Translations under genes and position numbers: made by a program | Notes under the pieces: model-generated | Databases searched by the model: none | Told to the model about the DNA's origin: nothing | The model's input: only the letters and a program-made list of their open reading frames with translations | Assembly (NCBI GenBank): GCA_036971615.1 | Contig: JAYKKR010000021.1 | Location: 558,001-622,000, forward strand | Direction of reading: 5' to 3' | Length of the DNA stretch: 64,000 nucleotides | Source: Amyloporia xantha | Taxonomy: Eukaryota; Basidiomycota; Agaricomycetes; Polyporales; Adustoporiaceae | Shown: positions 12,648 through 24,720 of the stretch, one piece after another | How the letters are laid out: every line of letters begins with the position of its first letter | Position numbering within the stretch: the stretch's first letter is position 1

Positions 12648-13678
12648 TCAATCGGTAGCATCTAGCCCTTGGGACCATGATTCGAATCTGTCCGTCTCCT
12701 CGAGCAACTTTGCCGCCTTACGTCTCACTCCTGCAATGCTGTCGTTGCCCAGAGGCAAGTGCAGCGGTGGGTCGGGGAGCGCAGCGAGCCTGTAGATGAC
12801 CTCAACAGCCTTACCCGTGTCTCCGGGCATGACCGGATCATTCTGAAAGAAGTTTCGAAGGAAGACTCCCTTCAAAGTGGGCTTGGTGTAGACGGGGAGA
12901 GGAGTACTATCCACGCCCCCCTTGACAAAATCTGTGCGGAACCCTCCGGGTTCAATGATAGTAATCTGAACGGAAATTCCAAAGGGCGTATGAGTATTGC
13001 GACCAGGTGAGTCGCATCAGCTACGCTACCTTGATATTCCACTCAGGGTCAATTTCCTCGGCGAGGGCTTCGCTCATCCCTTCCAATGCTGCCAAGGATA
13101 AGGGTCGGTCCTCGGTCTGTGATAAACCGAAACAAGCTCACCGAATTTAGACGCATCATAGATTCCGAGCGCAGGCTGGCCTTCTATACCGGACAGAGAT
13201 GAGACTTGTAGGAGCCTCCCACCAGCAGGCTTGTTGACGTCACGAAAGAACCGCACAGCTTCCTTGCTGACATTAGTAGCGCCCCAGAAATTCACGTCAA
13301 AAATCTTGCGAGCGATATCCTCCGGCACGCTTTCTATCTCGCCCAAAACACCCTGTCCCGCATTGTTCAAAACGACATCGACGTGACCGAATTTTCTCTC
13401 CGCTTCAGCGAAAGCGTCGATAATTTCTTGCGGCTTCGTGACATCGAGCTTCAGAACTAGGAGTTTCTCGGATGAGTGCTTTGAAACGAGATCCGCGAGA
13501 ACGTCGGGGTTTCGTAGAGTTGCGACTGCAATATCGCCCTTCTTGAGTACGAGCTCCGTCATATGACGGCCAAATCCAGAAGAGGCCCCAGTGACTAAGG
13601 CGTAGGTCAACGTAAGTCCTACACATCTACTACAAGGTGAAAGAGACACTCACTGAACCAGACATTGGGCTGTGACAT
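12648..13678 (-). CDS. Short-chain dehydrogenase/reductase, arm-1 copy
   Basis: Classical SDR oxidoreductase of roughly 285 residues using NAD(P)(H). The start at 13676-13678 gives MSQPNVWF, then an intron. The main exon has the cofactor motif TGASSGFG, the LDVTKP acidic turn, NNAG, the catalytic serine in VSSLSG and the YDASK catalytic Tyr/Lys. Two more introns follow, then PEWNIKITIIEPGGFRTDF and a tail ending QGLDATD. The substrate cannot be read from the sequence. The promoter contains a TATA-like GTATATAAAT on the minus strand (13751-13760), about 75-80 bp upstream of the ATG, and three palindrome-bearing repeats upstream of that. The arm-2 copy (33667-34697) differs at only a few residues, for example YDASK versus YVASK. 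Confidence 0.9.
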
Positions 13679-13750
13679 TGTGTATACCGACCGTTGAAAT
13701 GTTCCAAGAGGCTTTAGTTCTAGTGGTTTTGCGTTAAGCTTGTCCTGTCG

Positions 13751-13760
13751 ATTTATATAC
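13751..13760 (-). promoter_or_regulatory. TATA-like box of SDR copy 1
   Basis: The minus-strand word GTATATAAAT sits between the repeat array and the SDR start codon. The same position in arm 2 has TATATATAAA (33583-33592). The preserved spacing in both copies supports a working core promoter. Confidence 0.6.
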
Positions 13761-13995
13761 TGCAGACCCTGCCTGACGCGTTGCGTCAGCAGCCCATCTC
13801 GGAGCTGCTCTAGATGTGCCGCAAGCTTGCGTAAGGTGTAGCTGCAGACTCTACCTGACGCGTTGCGTCAGCAGCTCATCTCCGAGTCGGAGACTCCAGA
13901 TGTGCCCCAAGCTTGCGTAAGGTGTACATAGCTGCAGACCCTGCCTGACGCGTTGCGTCGGAGATGTGCCGCAAGCTTGCGTAAGGTGTAGCTGC
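13761..13995. repeat. Three-unit promoter repeat with paired palindromes (arm 1)
   Basis: Three tandem units of about 60-90 bp. Each unit contains TGACGC-GTT-GCGTCA (at 13774-13788, 13856-13870 and, with the last base changed, 13946-13960) and a second palindrome GCAAGCTTGC or a near version, followed by GTAAGGTGTA. The units sit directly upstream of the TATA-like box of the SDR gene. Inverted TGACGC half-sites resemble targets of bZIP-type dimers, but the binding protein is unknown. Confidence 0.75.
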
Positions 13996-14756
13996 ACCTA
14001 ATCATGACCATGATGGAATTGATCTCGAGCACATATCATGGAGGCCAAACTAGATAAGGACCGCCAAGCATATTACAGAATGGAGGAACGGGTGGGTATA
14101 ACGGTGAAAACACCATATGCATGAGAAGAAGCTGTTCCTGACCCTTGGGCGGCGTTGAACGTGGAATGCCAGGGAATGTCAAAGGATGTATACGTATGTC
14201 ATCTCGCCGGGATAGCGAGAGCGTCCTCGGGCCGAGGTACACCTTGATTAAGGTTAAGGCTTATCAATATGAGCTCCTGAATCAATGGTTTACGAGATTG
14301 GCGAAGCAACCGAGTCGACGGACACCCTGGACGTTGCGACTTGTATTGACATATTATACAGCCCAACGAGTCACATTCATATAGCCATACCAATACATTT
14401 GCCATTTCCGATGAACGATCCGCTGCAGAGATGGAAGCGGACATTCCAATGCAGCCAATAGCTTCATCTCACACTGGCAAGGACGGTGGTATTATGCGTA
14501 TATGTACTATGGGCTCTTCGAACGCAAATTTACACGCCAGCGCTGTACTAACCTGTCATTTGTGCAAGGAAAATATCACTATTGACCATACCTGCACTTA
14601 GCGAGCATTGATTCAGTCGGCTGCATGTGGAAAGTAAGACCACAGTACTTTGTCGCGCGGCAATCTCTAAGCGTGGTGCGTAGGCAGTGCTCCTATGTCA
14701 TTGGATCTAATTTAACGACATGATACTCAGTTTCAACTCGCACATAGGTGCCTGAT

Positions 14757-16460
14757 TCAACTACGTTCGGCTAACCACGCCGCGATGGCTTTGGATAGTC
14801 CCATGCTTTGCGATTCCTCTAATGCCAGAGAGGATGGGTAGCGATGAGGTACCATGTCTTTTCTTTCGTGATATGTAACTCGCTCCTTGCCCATGTCCCT
14901 AATCATTTTATCCCGCAGTGTCCGACACATGTTCACGACACGCTCCGAGCGCCCGAGCTCGATAAACGTCCGAGGGAAGCCCACGAATGGTGCATGAACG
15001 TACAATGACGCTGGGGATAAATAGGGATTCATATCCGCAGCGGAAAACCCCAGAGGATCGCCGTATGCCCTCCGTGCGGCCGCAAAGACACCACCACGCA
15101 GATCGGCGAGAAAATTATAAGAGTGGGTAAGAACGGCAGACCCGGGCGTCTGATGTGACGTCCCGAGATCACACCACGGTGAGAAAAGGACCATTGCATA
15201 ATCTGGAGGCAAATGCGGCATGTTGCGCATCGCACGCGAGAGCTGCAGAGTGTTGGTAGCGATATAACGTGCTAGCGCCAGTGCGAGGTGTCCGCCAGAA
15301 GAGTCACCAAGGAGTATGACATTTGAAGGTGGGACACCAATAGTGTCGACGAGGTAGCAGTAGCCGGCGATGGCGTCCAGGAGCGCGGCAGGGAACGGGT
15401 TCCTGTACACTGGTGAGAGGTCACAGAGGCGATATTCGACCGCAAGCGCGCGCTTCGCAGAGCGACACTGAGATAAGATAGCGTGAGGTAGGTTGAGCGT
15501 CTCCTTTTTCGGATATGTGGCGTCGCTCGAACGCCCCTTGCCTCGAAGGAAAAGAACCACCTTCTCATCGGAAGCGGCCTTGAACCCGGCAGAAGTATCA
15601 TGTCCGTGCTTGTCGATCCAGTGACCAGGAATGCGCGCAGGCTCAACGCATACCTCTTGCGCCCATCTCTCAATGTCTCCAACAATGGCGTTTGGAACGG
15701 GATCGAGCCAGATGGTCTTCACACTCGGATTACCGGCGAGGGCGCGAGGGGTAGACCATGAATGGAGTGAGCTCACCCTTCTGTGTTCGAAGAAGTCAAG
15801 TCAGAAAGCCGAGTGATGCTCTGATAAAGCATTGATGTACCTCTCGGTGGCGACTCCATATTCCGAGTAAAGACGAAGGTTGGCAACAGTAATGCCCCTT
15901 CGGAGTAACCATGATGAGCTTGTTCGGTATGATCGCGGAAAGTTGGCGGACACAGGCATAGAGCAGGATGGGATGGCTTTCAGAGTGGGTTGGATGGAGA
16001 AAACGGAAAGTGCTCGCGGCTGGTGCATAGCAATATCGACTTGGGTGACTTACAAGGACAACGCATGGCTAATTACGTTTATAACGTTGCTGCCTTTCTC
16101 GCTGTTCAGCTGCGGAGTTTGGGCGGAGTTTGGTAGGACAGTAGATGGAGGTGGGAGAGATCGACACAAAGAAAATATTTGATTGATATCCAGTGAGAGA
16201 GGACGACTGGAGGCTGATCACGGAAGTCATAAGGCAAGGAGCCGGATTATCTACCTTTTGAGAGTTTTTGCTTCTGCTTCCTTGATCCTATCGAAGTCGC
16301 GAAGCCCCACGCGTCTCACCTTACCGAGCATAAAGACGGTCAGATACCGATACGTCACATATGCTTCTACCAATGTGGTATCAGGTATGCCTAAAAGGAC
16401 GCCATAATCTTGCAAGTCTCGGTCGTGATTTCTCGTTCGGTTTCCGCGCAATAGCAAGTG
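14757..16460 (-). CDS. Alpha/beta hydrolase, hormone-sensitive-lipase / steryl-acetyl-hydrolase type, with altered active-site residues
   Basis: The large C-terminal exon (14757 to about 15785) encodes a typical HSL-family fold: VKTIWLDPVPNAIVGDIERW, EYRLCDLSPVYRNPFPAAL, the nucleophile elbow GDSSGGHLALALARY, and a late histidine in DMVPHRYP. The oxyanion-hole motif, normally HGGG, reads RGKG (VVLFLRGKG). The position of the catalytic acid in ELGRSERVVNM appears to be Asn. Upstream exons are less sure. An exon ending EYGVATER (about 15843-15905) joins in phase. A further segment, AYVTYRYLTVFMLGKVRR (about 16330-16400), probably gives the membrane-proximal N-terminus. Related proteins hydrolyse esters such as acetylated sterols; whether this one is active is uncertain. 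Confidence 0.72.
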
Positions 16461-17176
16461 TCAGTGATCATTGTCCATGCTACTAGCTCGTTTAGCTGCC
16501 GGAGACGACTCATCTGCACCCTGAAGAAAAACAACGAAAACGAAAGCACACATTATGCGAATATCCGGTCTTTAGCGACAGCCTCGCCTTGCGGAATGAT
16601 CCGGGGTGTGCATTGACAGCGCTTGACGAGAGTATGACGATGGTTTTGAGGCGCTACGATGCATGGGTCCAACCAAGATGAGTTCTAGATGAGTTCTACC
16701 TCTGCAGACTTCAAGAGTACTTACAGTGAGTGACCGTGGTCAGCCAATCAGCCAGCCAAGTATTACATACATCCTCATGCTACTTGCCTGCCGCTTGCGG
16801 TGGGGTCTGAGGCCTCGTGGGGCCGTTTTCAGCCGTTTTCAGCAATTCCGAATTGCTGTGGGCGGCACGCAGTGCACCGGGTTGTTACCGACAGGTAATG
16901 ACAAGAAGTCATACTGTCACAAGCCGTATGGATCCGACCGGGGTATTCAATGGTACTCACTGTGTGCGCTGCGGCGTTTCAATGGTCTGCCTGTGACCTA
17001 ATTCCACTTCATCCGATCTCCGAGCAACCTGAAACTCCATTCCGAGCCTTCGCTCTCCCATTGGACATATGCAGAGGAGACATCCTGTGCTCCCAAGAGC
17101 GATTGCTTGATATGGAGAATAGGTAGCAATCCCTGGGGAAGTGGAACAAATATAGAAAAGGTCTTGGCACGTCGCG
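16461..17176. other. Gene-poor stretch
   Basis: About 700 bp upstream of the hydrolase with no convincing coding exon on either strand and no clear repeat. It probably holds promoter and 3' sequences. Confidence 0.4.
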
Positions 17177-18110
17177 CTAACTAAACGAGGTTATCTTTCG
17201 GGGAGGGCATCTTTGACCGAAGAATGGGGGTGGTGATCCACAACCTCCAAAGTTTCCACCTAGGTAGAAAGCAGCAGACTCGCTATGTTAGAGTCAATAT
17301 ATGCTAGCCACAGTACATACCTCGGGCAGCTTCCAGACTGGAATATGAGCAAACGCTACTTACCAGCCGGGTAGTAATAATGACTGCCCCATGGGGAAGT
17401 GCTCATCTTGATTGGGAATAGCACCAATGATTGATGTGGCCTGGGTCTTGGGTCCGTACGGCGGAGAATTGAGCGAGGACTCTAGATCTTCTATGAGGAA
17501 TTCGTTGTTTCTTCCGTGTTGAAAATTCTCCGGCGCCTTCGTACACCACTCTGCAAGCGCATGCACACCCGTATCCCCTTTTGTCACAAGCCCAATACCT
17601 TGACCCAACGAGTGTCTGCAGCTAGCTTGTTACAAAGTCTGTTGACTTTGCTACATATGAATTGCACGTTAGTTCGTGCATCTGTTTTCAAAAGATACTG
17701 TAGATGCATATGTCCGTGCTTGCAAGTGCCCAACCCAGACATAAGTCAATTCGACCGAGGAACCAAAAACTCACAGTTGCTCACTATCTTGTCTTACATC
17801 CGGGTCTTCATCATTCTGAGCCAGTTCATATCTCCCCAATTCAGCTCAGGAGACCAGAATACTGCCACCAGTGCGTCACATGCAACGGTCCCCGACAGCA
17901 AATAGCCACCATGTTCCAAGCAATGGAGGCTGGCAGAAGGGAGATGCACCAGTTCAAACGAAGGACAGCTAACCACAACCTGGAGGATGCAGGTCTAGCC
18001 GTCTAGGAATACCGACTCACGCCATGGAGTACTTATTAGAGTCAAGGGCCATTGCGAAGGAGTCGCCGCGAATTGCGACACCTCGAGCGCCCGGGGCCCA
18101 TTTCTAGGGT
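17177..18110 (-). CDS. Unrecognised candidate spliced gene
   Basis: Several minus-strand blocks look like exons bounded by GT..AG sites, but I cannot assign a family. From the 5' side they are ATG near 18055 (MALDSNKYSMA, donor GTGAGT), a block around 17794-17960 (for example ELGRYELAQNDEDPDV in one frame), a block at 17360-17608 (GQGIGLVTKGDTGVHALAEW ... SIIGAIPNQDEHFPMGQ), and a short last exon stopping at 17177-17179. The middle joins are ambiguous in frame, so the product cannot be given. It could also be a decayed gene. Confidence 0.3.
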
Positions 18111-18543
18111 TAGGGTGTTAAGACTGAACTTCACGCTTTCGTCGGATCCCACTTGACTCTCCTGCAGGCATCTACATGATTGTGATGCGCGTCCCCAGTT
18201 CCAAGGAGCTCAGCTTACAGAAGGGAGCGTCGTTCGTAGTCAAGAAAGTATTTCGTCTCGGCGCACATTGGTCTGTCTACGTCCGCGGCTGGTCCTACCG
18301 CAAAGCAATATTCAGAAACCTGACTGTCATAGCATGTGTAATAATTAGATATACCCAGTCGCGCGCCATTCTAACGTGCGTGGATGCCGCTGGTTTGTTG
18401 GGACATTGACAATACATCTAAACATACATACACGATAGACTGTGAGATATGACTTGAAAATGATGGCCGCTCTGCTGATCCAGATAAAATGCTACCAGTC
18501 CGTTGCCCCTCCTGCTTTATCCAACGAGCGTGCCTGTCCCGGC
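18111..18543. other. Intergenic region downstream of PEP carboxykinase
   Basis: I see no convincing gene. It presumably contains the 3' untranslated region of the PEP carboxykinase gene and sequence upstream of the unrecognised gene. Confidence 0.4.
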
Positions 18544-20571
18544 TCACGCCACCTGCGGACCAGCCAGACGCACCTTCTCATCCACATCCTGCTCATACAG
18601 TGCGAACGCCTTCTGGAACATGCCCGCCAGCTTGCGCACCTCGCGCCCGAACGCCTCCTTGTCCGCCCATGCCATCCGCGGGTTCAGCAACTCACGCGGC
18701 ACCCCGGCGATGTTCGTGGGCACCTGCAGGTTGAACGTGCCGAACGTCTCATACTCCGCCTGTGCGAGCTCGCCCGAGTGCACCGCGTCGACGATCATGC
18801 GCGTGTATTTGAGCGGGCACCGCTTCCCAGTGCCGTACTTCCCGCCCGTCCAGCCCGTGTTGATCAGCCAGCAGTTCACGTTGTGCTTCGCCATGCGTTC
18901 CGCGAGCATCTCGGCGTACCGCCCCGGATGCAGGACGATGAACGGCGCGCTGTAGCACGTCGAGAACGTGGGGATAGGCTCCATCACACCATCCTCAGTT
19001 CCGGGCGTTTTCCTAGCGTAGCATTGTAAACGCGCGTCGACCAGAAGGAGGGTATAGGAAGTGACTCACGACGTGTATCCAGCAAGGAAGTGGTAGCTCG
19101 CCTGCTCCGGCGTCAGCTTGCTCACGGGCGGCAACACGCCGAACGCGTCGCACGTTAACATGATGATGTTGCTCGGCTGTCGGTCGACCACACACGGGAT
19201 CCTCGCGTTCGGGATGAATTCTATGGGATACGCGCATCGCGTGTTCTCCGTAATGCTTATGTCGTCGTAATCCGGGACCCGCGTCAGCGGGTTGTACACC
19301 ACGTTCTCCAAGATGCTCCCAAACCGGATCGCGTTGAAGATCTCAGGCTCCTTCTCAGCCGATAGGTTGATGCACTTGGCATAGCAGCCGCCCTCGATGT
19401 TGAACACACCAGTGTCGGACCACACATGCTCGTCATCGCCGATCAGCAGTCGCCGGGGGTCGGCGGAGAGTGTGGTCTTGCCCGTGCCCGACAATCCGAA
19501 GAACAGAGTAACATCATTGTTGTCGATGCCGACATTTGCAGACGAGTGCAACGACAGCTGGCCGAATTTCACCGGTTGCAGGTAGTGCTATAGGGAACGA
19601 GGTAAGCCAATATCGAAGTGCTTAACTACAAATGACTTACCATGACAGAGAAGACACCCTTCTTCATCTCACCCGCGTACTCAGTGCCAAGGATGACCAT
19701 CTCCATCCGCTTGAAGTTGATCTCGACGGATGTTGTCGATGACATGCCCTTCGTGAACCGGTTCGCAGGGAACTGGCCGGCATTGTAGATGATGAAGTCG
19801 GGCTCGCCAAAGTCCTTCAGCTCTTCTTCGGTGGGCCGAATGAGCATGTTGTTCTGCAAGTCGCGTGACGTCAGAACGTGTCATTAAACGCGCGGGACGC
19901 GATAGGCGCTTACCATGAATAGAGCGTGGTATGCCCGTGCACAAATCACCCGAACCTTAATGCGGTACTTCGGATCCCACTGGCAACGGATCAAGACACG
20001 GTCAGAAAAATTTAAGTTCTCTCGGCGTTTATCCACTCACGCCAGCATAGCCATCGAAGACATAGACGTTGTCGCGGGTGTTCAGGTAGTCAATCGCACG
20101 CTCACGGTTGATCTCGAACGTGTCTGAGAGCGCGACAGAGATGAGCTAGCGCATCGCACAGCACATAGCTGTACCCACGTTCGTCCATCATGATGTTGAC
20201 AGAGCCCCACCATATTTCATCTTTGCTCGTCTCCTCGTACACGATCCGCTTGTCCTTGGGACTGCGGCCAGTCTTCTTCCCGCTGAAGTTGATCAGCGCG
20301 CCGGACGACGAGATGATGGCACCTTCGTTTCGGATGGCATCCTCGTACAGCTGTGCGACGGGCGCGTTGCGCTTGATCTGGATGCGGTCCATGTCGAAAC
20401 CGGCCTGGGAGAAGTACTCCAGGTCACGGCCAACCACTACACATCACAATGAGATGGGGTTCATTTACATGTAACGAGAAGCGACGTACGCATGAGCGGC
20501 TCAGCATCGAAGGCTTGAGCATAGTTCTTGTGGAGGATGTGAGGAGTCACGTAAGGTGTACGGTAGGCCAT
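18544..20571 (-). CDS. PCK1: Phosphoenolpyruvate carboxykinase (ATP)
   Basis: Cytosolic gluconeogenic enzyme converting oxaloacetate and ATP to phosphoenolpyruvate, CO2 and ADP. The start at 20569-20571 gives [20 protein letters not shown]. Later exons give [70 protein letters not shown], the P-loop kinase motif [15 protein letters not shown], and the metal-binding [19 protein letters not shown]. The C-terminal exon has [16 protein letters not shown] and stops at 18544-18546. All signature motifs of the ATP-dependent class (not the GTP class) are present and no break is seen, so it should be functional. Length is close to the usual ~540 residues. In other fungi this gene is glucose-repressed. 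The local upstream sequence shows a TATA box and a long purine/pyrimidine-skewed stretch. Confidence 0.96.
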
Positions 20572-20833
20572 GGCGGTGGAAGACTAGAATATTGGGTGAT
20601 AGAATGGTTTCAGTCAGCTCAGACTGACATCGATCACGGACATGAACCCGAGCCCAAGGTAGTTGGTTCGGAATGAGGGCGCTTATAACATGACTCGGGT
20701 TAGGAGGTGAAGAACACAAACTTACAGTTGTAGAACTGGAGTACGGCCGTGGAGGAGGGTGCAAGAGGAGACGAGAAAGGGGTGAAATGCGAGGAAGGAG
20801 GGGAGTGAGGCGGAAGTGAAGAGGAGGGACTGG

Positions 20834-20840
20834 TTTTATA
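20834..20840 (-). promoter_or_regulatory. Putative TATA box of the PEP carboxykinase gene
   Basis: The minus-strand TATAAAA is followed downstream (about 20745-20830) by a long C/T-rich leader on the minus strand, ending about 265 bp before the start codon. The spacing suggests a long 5' untranslated region or a leader intron. Confidence 0.5.
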
Positions 20841-20879
20841 GCAATCGCTGCATTCAGCATGAGACGGCTATTACCAAAT

Positions 20880-23800
20880 ACGGAGCAAATAGGGTCTCGT
20901 GATCTGGTGGACTAGTGCAAGGACCCGGTCCTGTCCGTGTCCGGGACACCGCAGGGATGGCTAACGGAATGTCCTCTCAGCTTGATTCCTTGTTTCGAGC
21001 TCGTGTTTCGTCGTCGAGGGTCTGGCAGATGGTCGTCGATGAGCAACAGACGGAAGTCGCCTGGCCCCCGCGGTCTCCTCACGTACGCTGCTCACATGCT
21101 CAGGAATCCTTGCCTATTGTGGGAGGATCAGCAGCGTTCTCTGCCAGCACCCATCGAACATCTGGTCGAGTCCTTACAGCGACAAACCGCAAATTCACCA
21201 GCTCGGAATGTGCACCTGGATGTATTCGTGGAGATGACTAGGCGTTGATGTTGATGTTGTGGGGGAGGAATAGCTGCGATTGAGTGTGCACACCGCGCGC
21301 CAAGGCGGGGCCCCATACTGCCCCGTGCTCGCCGCGCGCGGAACCTGTTCATCCCTTCACGCGGCAGAATGTTTCTATGGCTAGCGTACACTGTTCTTCG
21401 CCGGTCGCCACAACTCCTCATACCCGGTTCCGGAGCTCGAGACCTCTTATGCCATCGAACGTCATGAGACTGGACTCCCGAATACTGCATCGGTACCGTC
21501 TGTTTGAGATATCGATATATCGTTGTCCTCGCATCGATCTGTCCTGGTCTGCTGGTCAGGATAGACTCTTGGAATACTACTAGTGTAAGCTTACTTACGA
21601 CACTGTCGAATTATTGCAGCCTCGTCACTACACGTCACTCTTTGGAGACAAGTGGCTTCTAGGACCTATTTTTGCGGTTTCTTTCGAGTGCTAGTATGAT
21701 CATCTGTGCCAGACCCAAGGAGCAAGAACGAAGGAGATCCGTTATATATACTGTAACAAGTCTCCATCTCGAGCGGGATGTCCTAGTATGATCTCAATTT
21801 ATCCGGATCGTTCATGTGATAACTGTGATTGAGGTAGATCTTGCCCATCCAGAAGGATGACCTTGTGCTATCACAAGAGACTTGTTCCGGCCGCGCGCAA
21901 TAGAAGGCACGACTGAACCTGACCTATCCTTACTCTGGAACAGCATGTTTCAGCCTATGGTTCCAGAGTCAAGTTGCTACCGAATTTGGCAAAACGAACA
22001 TCTCCTACTCAGCTCACATGTCTTTATACTCGGTGCCGTGTCTTACCAGCTCGCGCATTATTTGCTCTTCGAGAATCTCGAGTAGCTTCAACCATGTTCG
22101 CTGTTTGATCCTGGTATAACCAAGCAGAGCGAAAATGGCGCGTTCGTATACGTTGCTTATCGATTGGTAGCACAGGGCAGGCATCGTGCGGAAGCCGATA
22201 TGTCCAATGTTCACTTTGTGAAGTCGAAGTCCCTACTGGTGTTGGTAATAAGACCATTTGTCTGATCTTCTTCGGTTTTCAAGTCATCTCAAGAACGAGT
22301 TCCGACTTTCCGAACGCTCTGCGGATGAGGTCGAGCAGCATTCCTGGCTCAGCTAAGGCTATTCCGCCGCTTTTTGAGCGTTCATCTCTAAATCCCTGAA
22401 CAGGCGCCCGTATCCATTGTGTGAAAAACGCCACTAGGTGCACAAGATAAATTTCCGCCACCAAAGTGGTAAGTACATGATATTGCTAGCTGCACATTCA
22501 CTCCTAATTCGAATCATGTACGGCTTCCCTTGCATATGGTAACACACCATACTCATTGGTGGCCATCGCCTGAATGGTCATCATCGCGGGACTGGCTATG
22601 TACGTACTATGCCTAACCATGCACTCGGCAAACTCCCCATGTCGACAGGCATGACCTGTCAGCATGCCAGATTTCCAGATTTCACACTTTGTCGTCACAG
22701 TTCGTGATGAATTCCCACTGGAAGAGAACGGTTTTGGGCCCCAAATCTACTCTGTAAGGAAGGTGCCGACATGGAGGGTGCGTAGTTAGGCATAGTACGA
22801 TCAGACGGATCACTGTTATAAAGTGCGATCAAGAGTTCGTAACTCGAGGTCGAGCGATCAAACAACTGTTTAGCCGCCAGGCGCAGGCGCGCGGTCCCGA
22901 AGACAAACAATCACTGGCAACTAGGTCTGTTGACGCTCATCAGTCGCATTCGGATTCCCTGCACACTGTTCAAAGACTTCTCGCAGCCTCTACTTATGGT
23001 ACAAATCAAGCCTCTCGCCAACAACACGTTGAAAAAGTAATCTCCTTGTCAATACCAGTCACTGGTGTTGCTCGGTCAAGCAAGCAATATCTATCTAATC
23101 GCCAGAGCCAGCGTGGAATGAGAGGCTCTAAAAAATCAAGACTGCGGATCGTTTGTGATGCATATGGCATGCGATTGTATGAATTTACGAAACGAATGTT
23201 GTCACATGCATCAAACGTATGGTGTGATCCACTCGTGAACTCTTTTCTCATTATGTGGCATTGATCTCACAGTCTTAGCGACGCAATGTGATTACTTGAC
23301 AAGTGCTGTCAACGTTGACCGGTAACCAAGTTCGAGCTTCGACGAATATGTCGCTGAAGTTCTGCATACTTCGCGCGACTTCGCCGGGTCAAGTGCATTT
23401 GCTCCTGATGGGATTCAGTTCGATCGCGAATCCCATTGACATCTTTACAGGCTTGACCTGGCAGATCTTGCAATATCTTCGATTTTGAATACTGTTTGGC
23501 ATGCAACGTGGTGTTTTTTGATCCTCCACCTCCACGACGTCCCCATCACGAGAACACGTAGCGCTGTCAGCGATAGCGTCTTCAATAGTGAGTACCCCGG
23601 ATCAGGATCGCGCAATGTTGTGAAGGCTTTTTACACTCTAGTCTAGGACTTGGCTTTCCAAGCTTGGACGGATACTCGTGCCGAGCGAAGTGACGTCGTA
23701 CACACCACCAAAATTTCAACATGCCTAAATCGAGTAAATGGGTCATTTGTCCGAATTACTCGAGGAAAAGACTCTTGATCCGGCCTTTGCTCGCTTAGAA

Positions 23801-24720
23801 GATCTGTCGTGGAGAGGGGTATAAGAATTGCTAATTGCACGGTGAGCCTGATCTTCCAAGGGCCGTTACATTACATTTCTAAAATATGTCTGAGCGGAAT
23901 TGAGGAGTTACTTAGCGACAAGCTATGCTTGACGTAGCCAACCACCTAGACGGGGCGACGTCTGTCATAAATTAGTCTTCAGGATCGGAAGACATTAGTG
24001 CGTGATCTCACCAACTGCGGTCTACAGAGTCCGTCTCTGGGACTTTGACCTCAATAGTGGACTGCAGGACTCACTACGTCTATGCTGCAGATGACTTCAA
24101 ATCGGCTTGCATACGGCAGCTAGATATCAGATAGGCGGCTACCACAGGTTGCTGCCCGTCTTTCTTGACATCGGCAAATAAGGCCTGCCAATGATGCAGA
24201 TCAAATTTCGAAGTTGCCATATATCCAGCTTCAGTGCCAGCATTACATGTAGCTCTCGAACTGTTTACTTCGGGATTGCGGATGCCCTCCTCTTTATTTT
24301 CAAATTCAGTGACCGATACCAGTGGTAAGCGTTTCAGAATTTCACAGTATCCTGTGGTGACATCAATTATGAAGACGCAAGAGATTAACGTGATACGATA
24401 GGCTAGGTATCGAGATTGTTGACCGATCTCGCCCAGACCACACCTGCTCACACTCGGCTGCCAGGCACACTCATGACCGTGCGTTATCTAGCGTCCAGCT
24501 CTAGGATGCGAATGCCATCAATCTTGTTCTCCGATGCCAGCTCGTTTCAAGGCCATGCGAACGGAAATCACAAAGTAATAGTTCACTCATCCCTGACAGG
24601 GCGATGGGGAGGTCCTGCTGCGGTTAAAACGGTATATGAGGCGATCAAGCATTCTGTACGTGTAATAAATTATTTCCCACTTCCAACTTCCAAATCTTTC
24701 TATACCCAGCGACTTATAAT
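20880..24720. other. Gene-poor stretch of about 3.8 kb
   Basis: No recognisable protein family, tRNA or terminal-repeat element is seen. ORFs are short and without motif. The single possible exception is the minus-strand ORF at 24080-24451, reported separately. The region may hold decayed repeats and long regulatory sequence. Confidence 0.45.
24080..24451 (-). CDS. Orphan ORF of uncertain reality
   Basis: A 123-codon open frame whose second half (GIRNPEVNSS, GTEAGYMATSKFDLHHW, QQPVVAAYLISS) reads more like protein than chance sequence. No family is recognised and no clear partner exons were found. It could be the remnant of a longer gene or a chance ORF. Confidence 0.2.
   Translation of the reverse strand: MSRCGLGEIGQQSRYLAYRITLISCVFIIDVTTGYCEILKRLPLVSVTEFENKEEGIRNPEVNSSRATCNAGTEAGYMATSKFDLHHWQALFADVKKDGQQPVVAAYLISSCRMQADLKSSAA

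Larger units (their letters stand above)
9747..14600. repeat. Inverted segmental duplication, arm 1 (long form)
   Basis: About 4.85 kb whose reverse complement is found at about 32745-35880. Homology starts at about 9747 (GTGCGACT...CGTGGTAAGTTA), just upstream of the DUF1295 start codon, and continues through the MYND gene, the SDR gene and the repeat-bearing SDR promoter to about 14600 (AACCTGTCATT...TGCAAG). Arm 2 lacks about 1.72 kb corresponding to about 10500-12222. By eye the copies are roughly 85-95 percent identical, so the duplication is not very recent. Outer boundaries are accurate to a few tens of bases. Confidence 0.88.

Noticed and set aside
18095..18120. TTAGGG-like words (TAGGGTTAGGG)
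   Set aside because: Only about two units inside ordinary sequence; not enough to be an interstitial telomere repeat.
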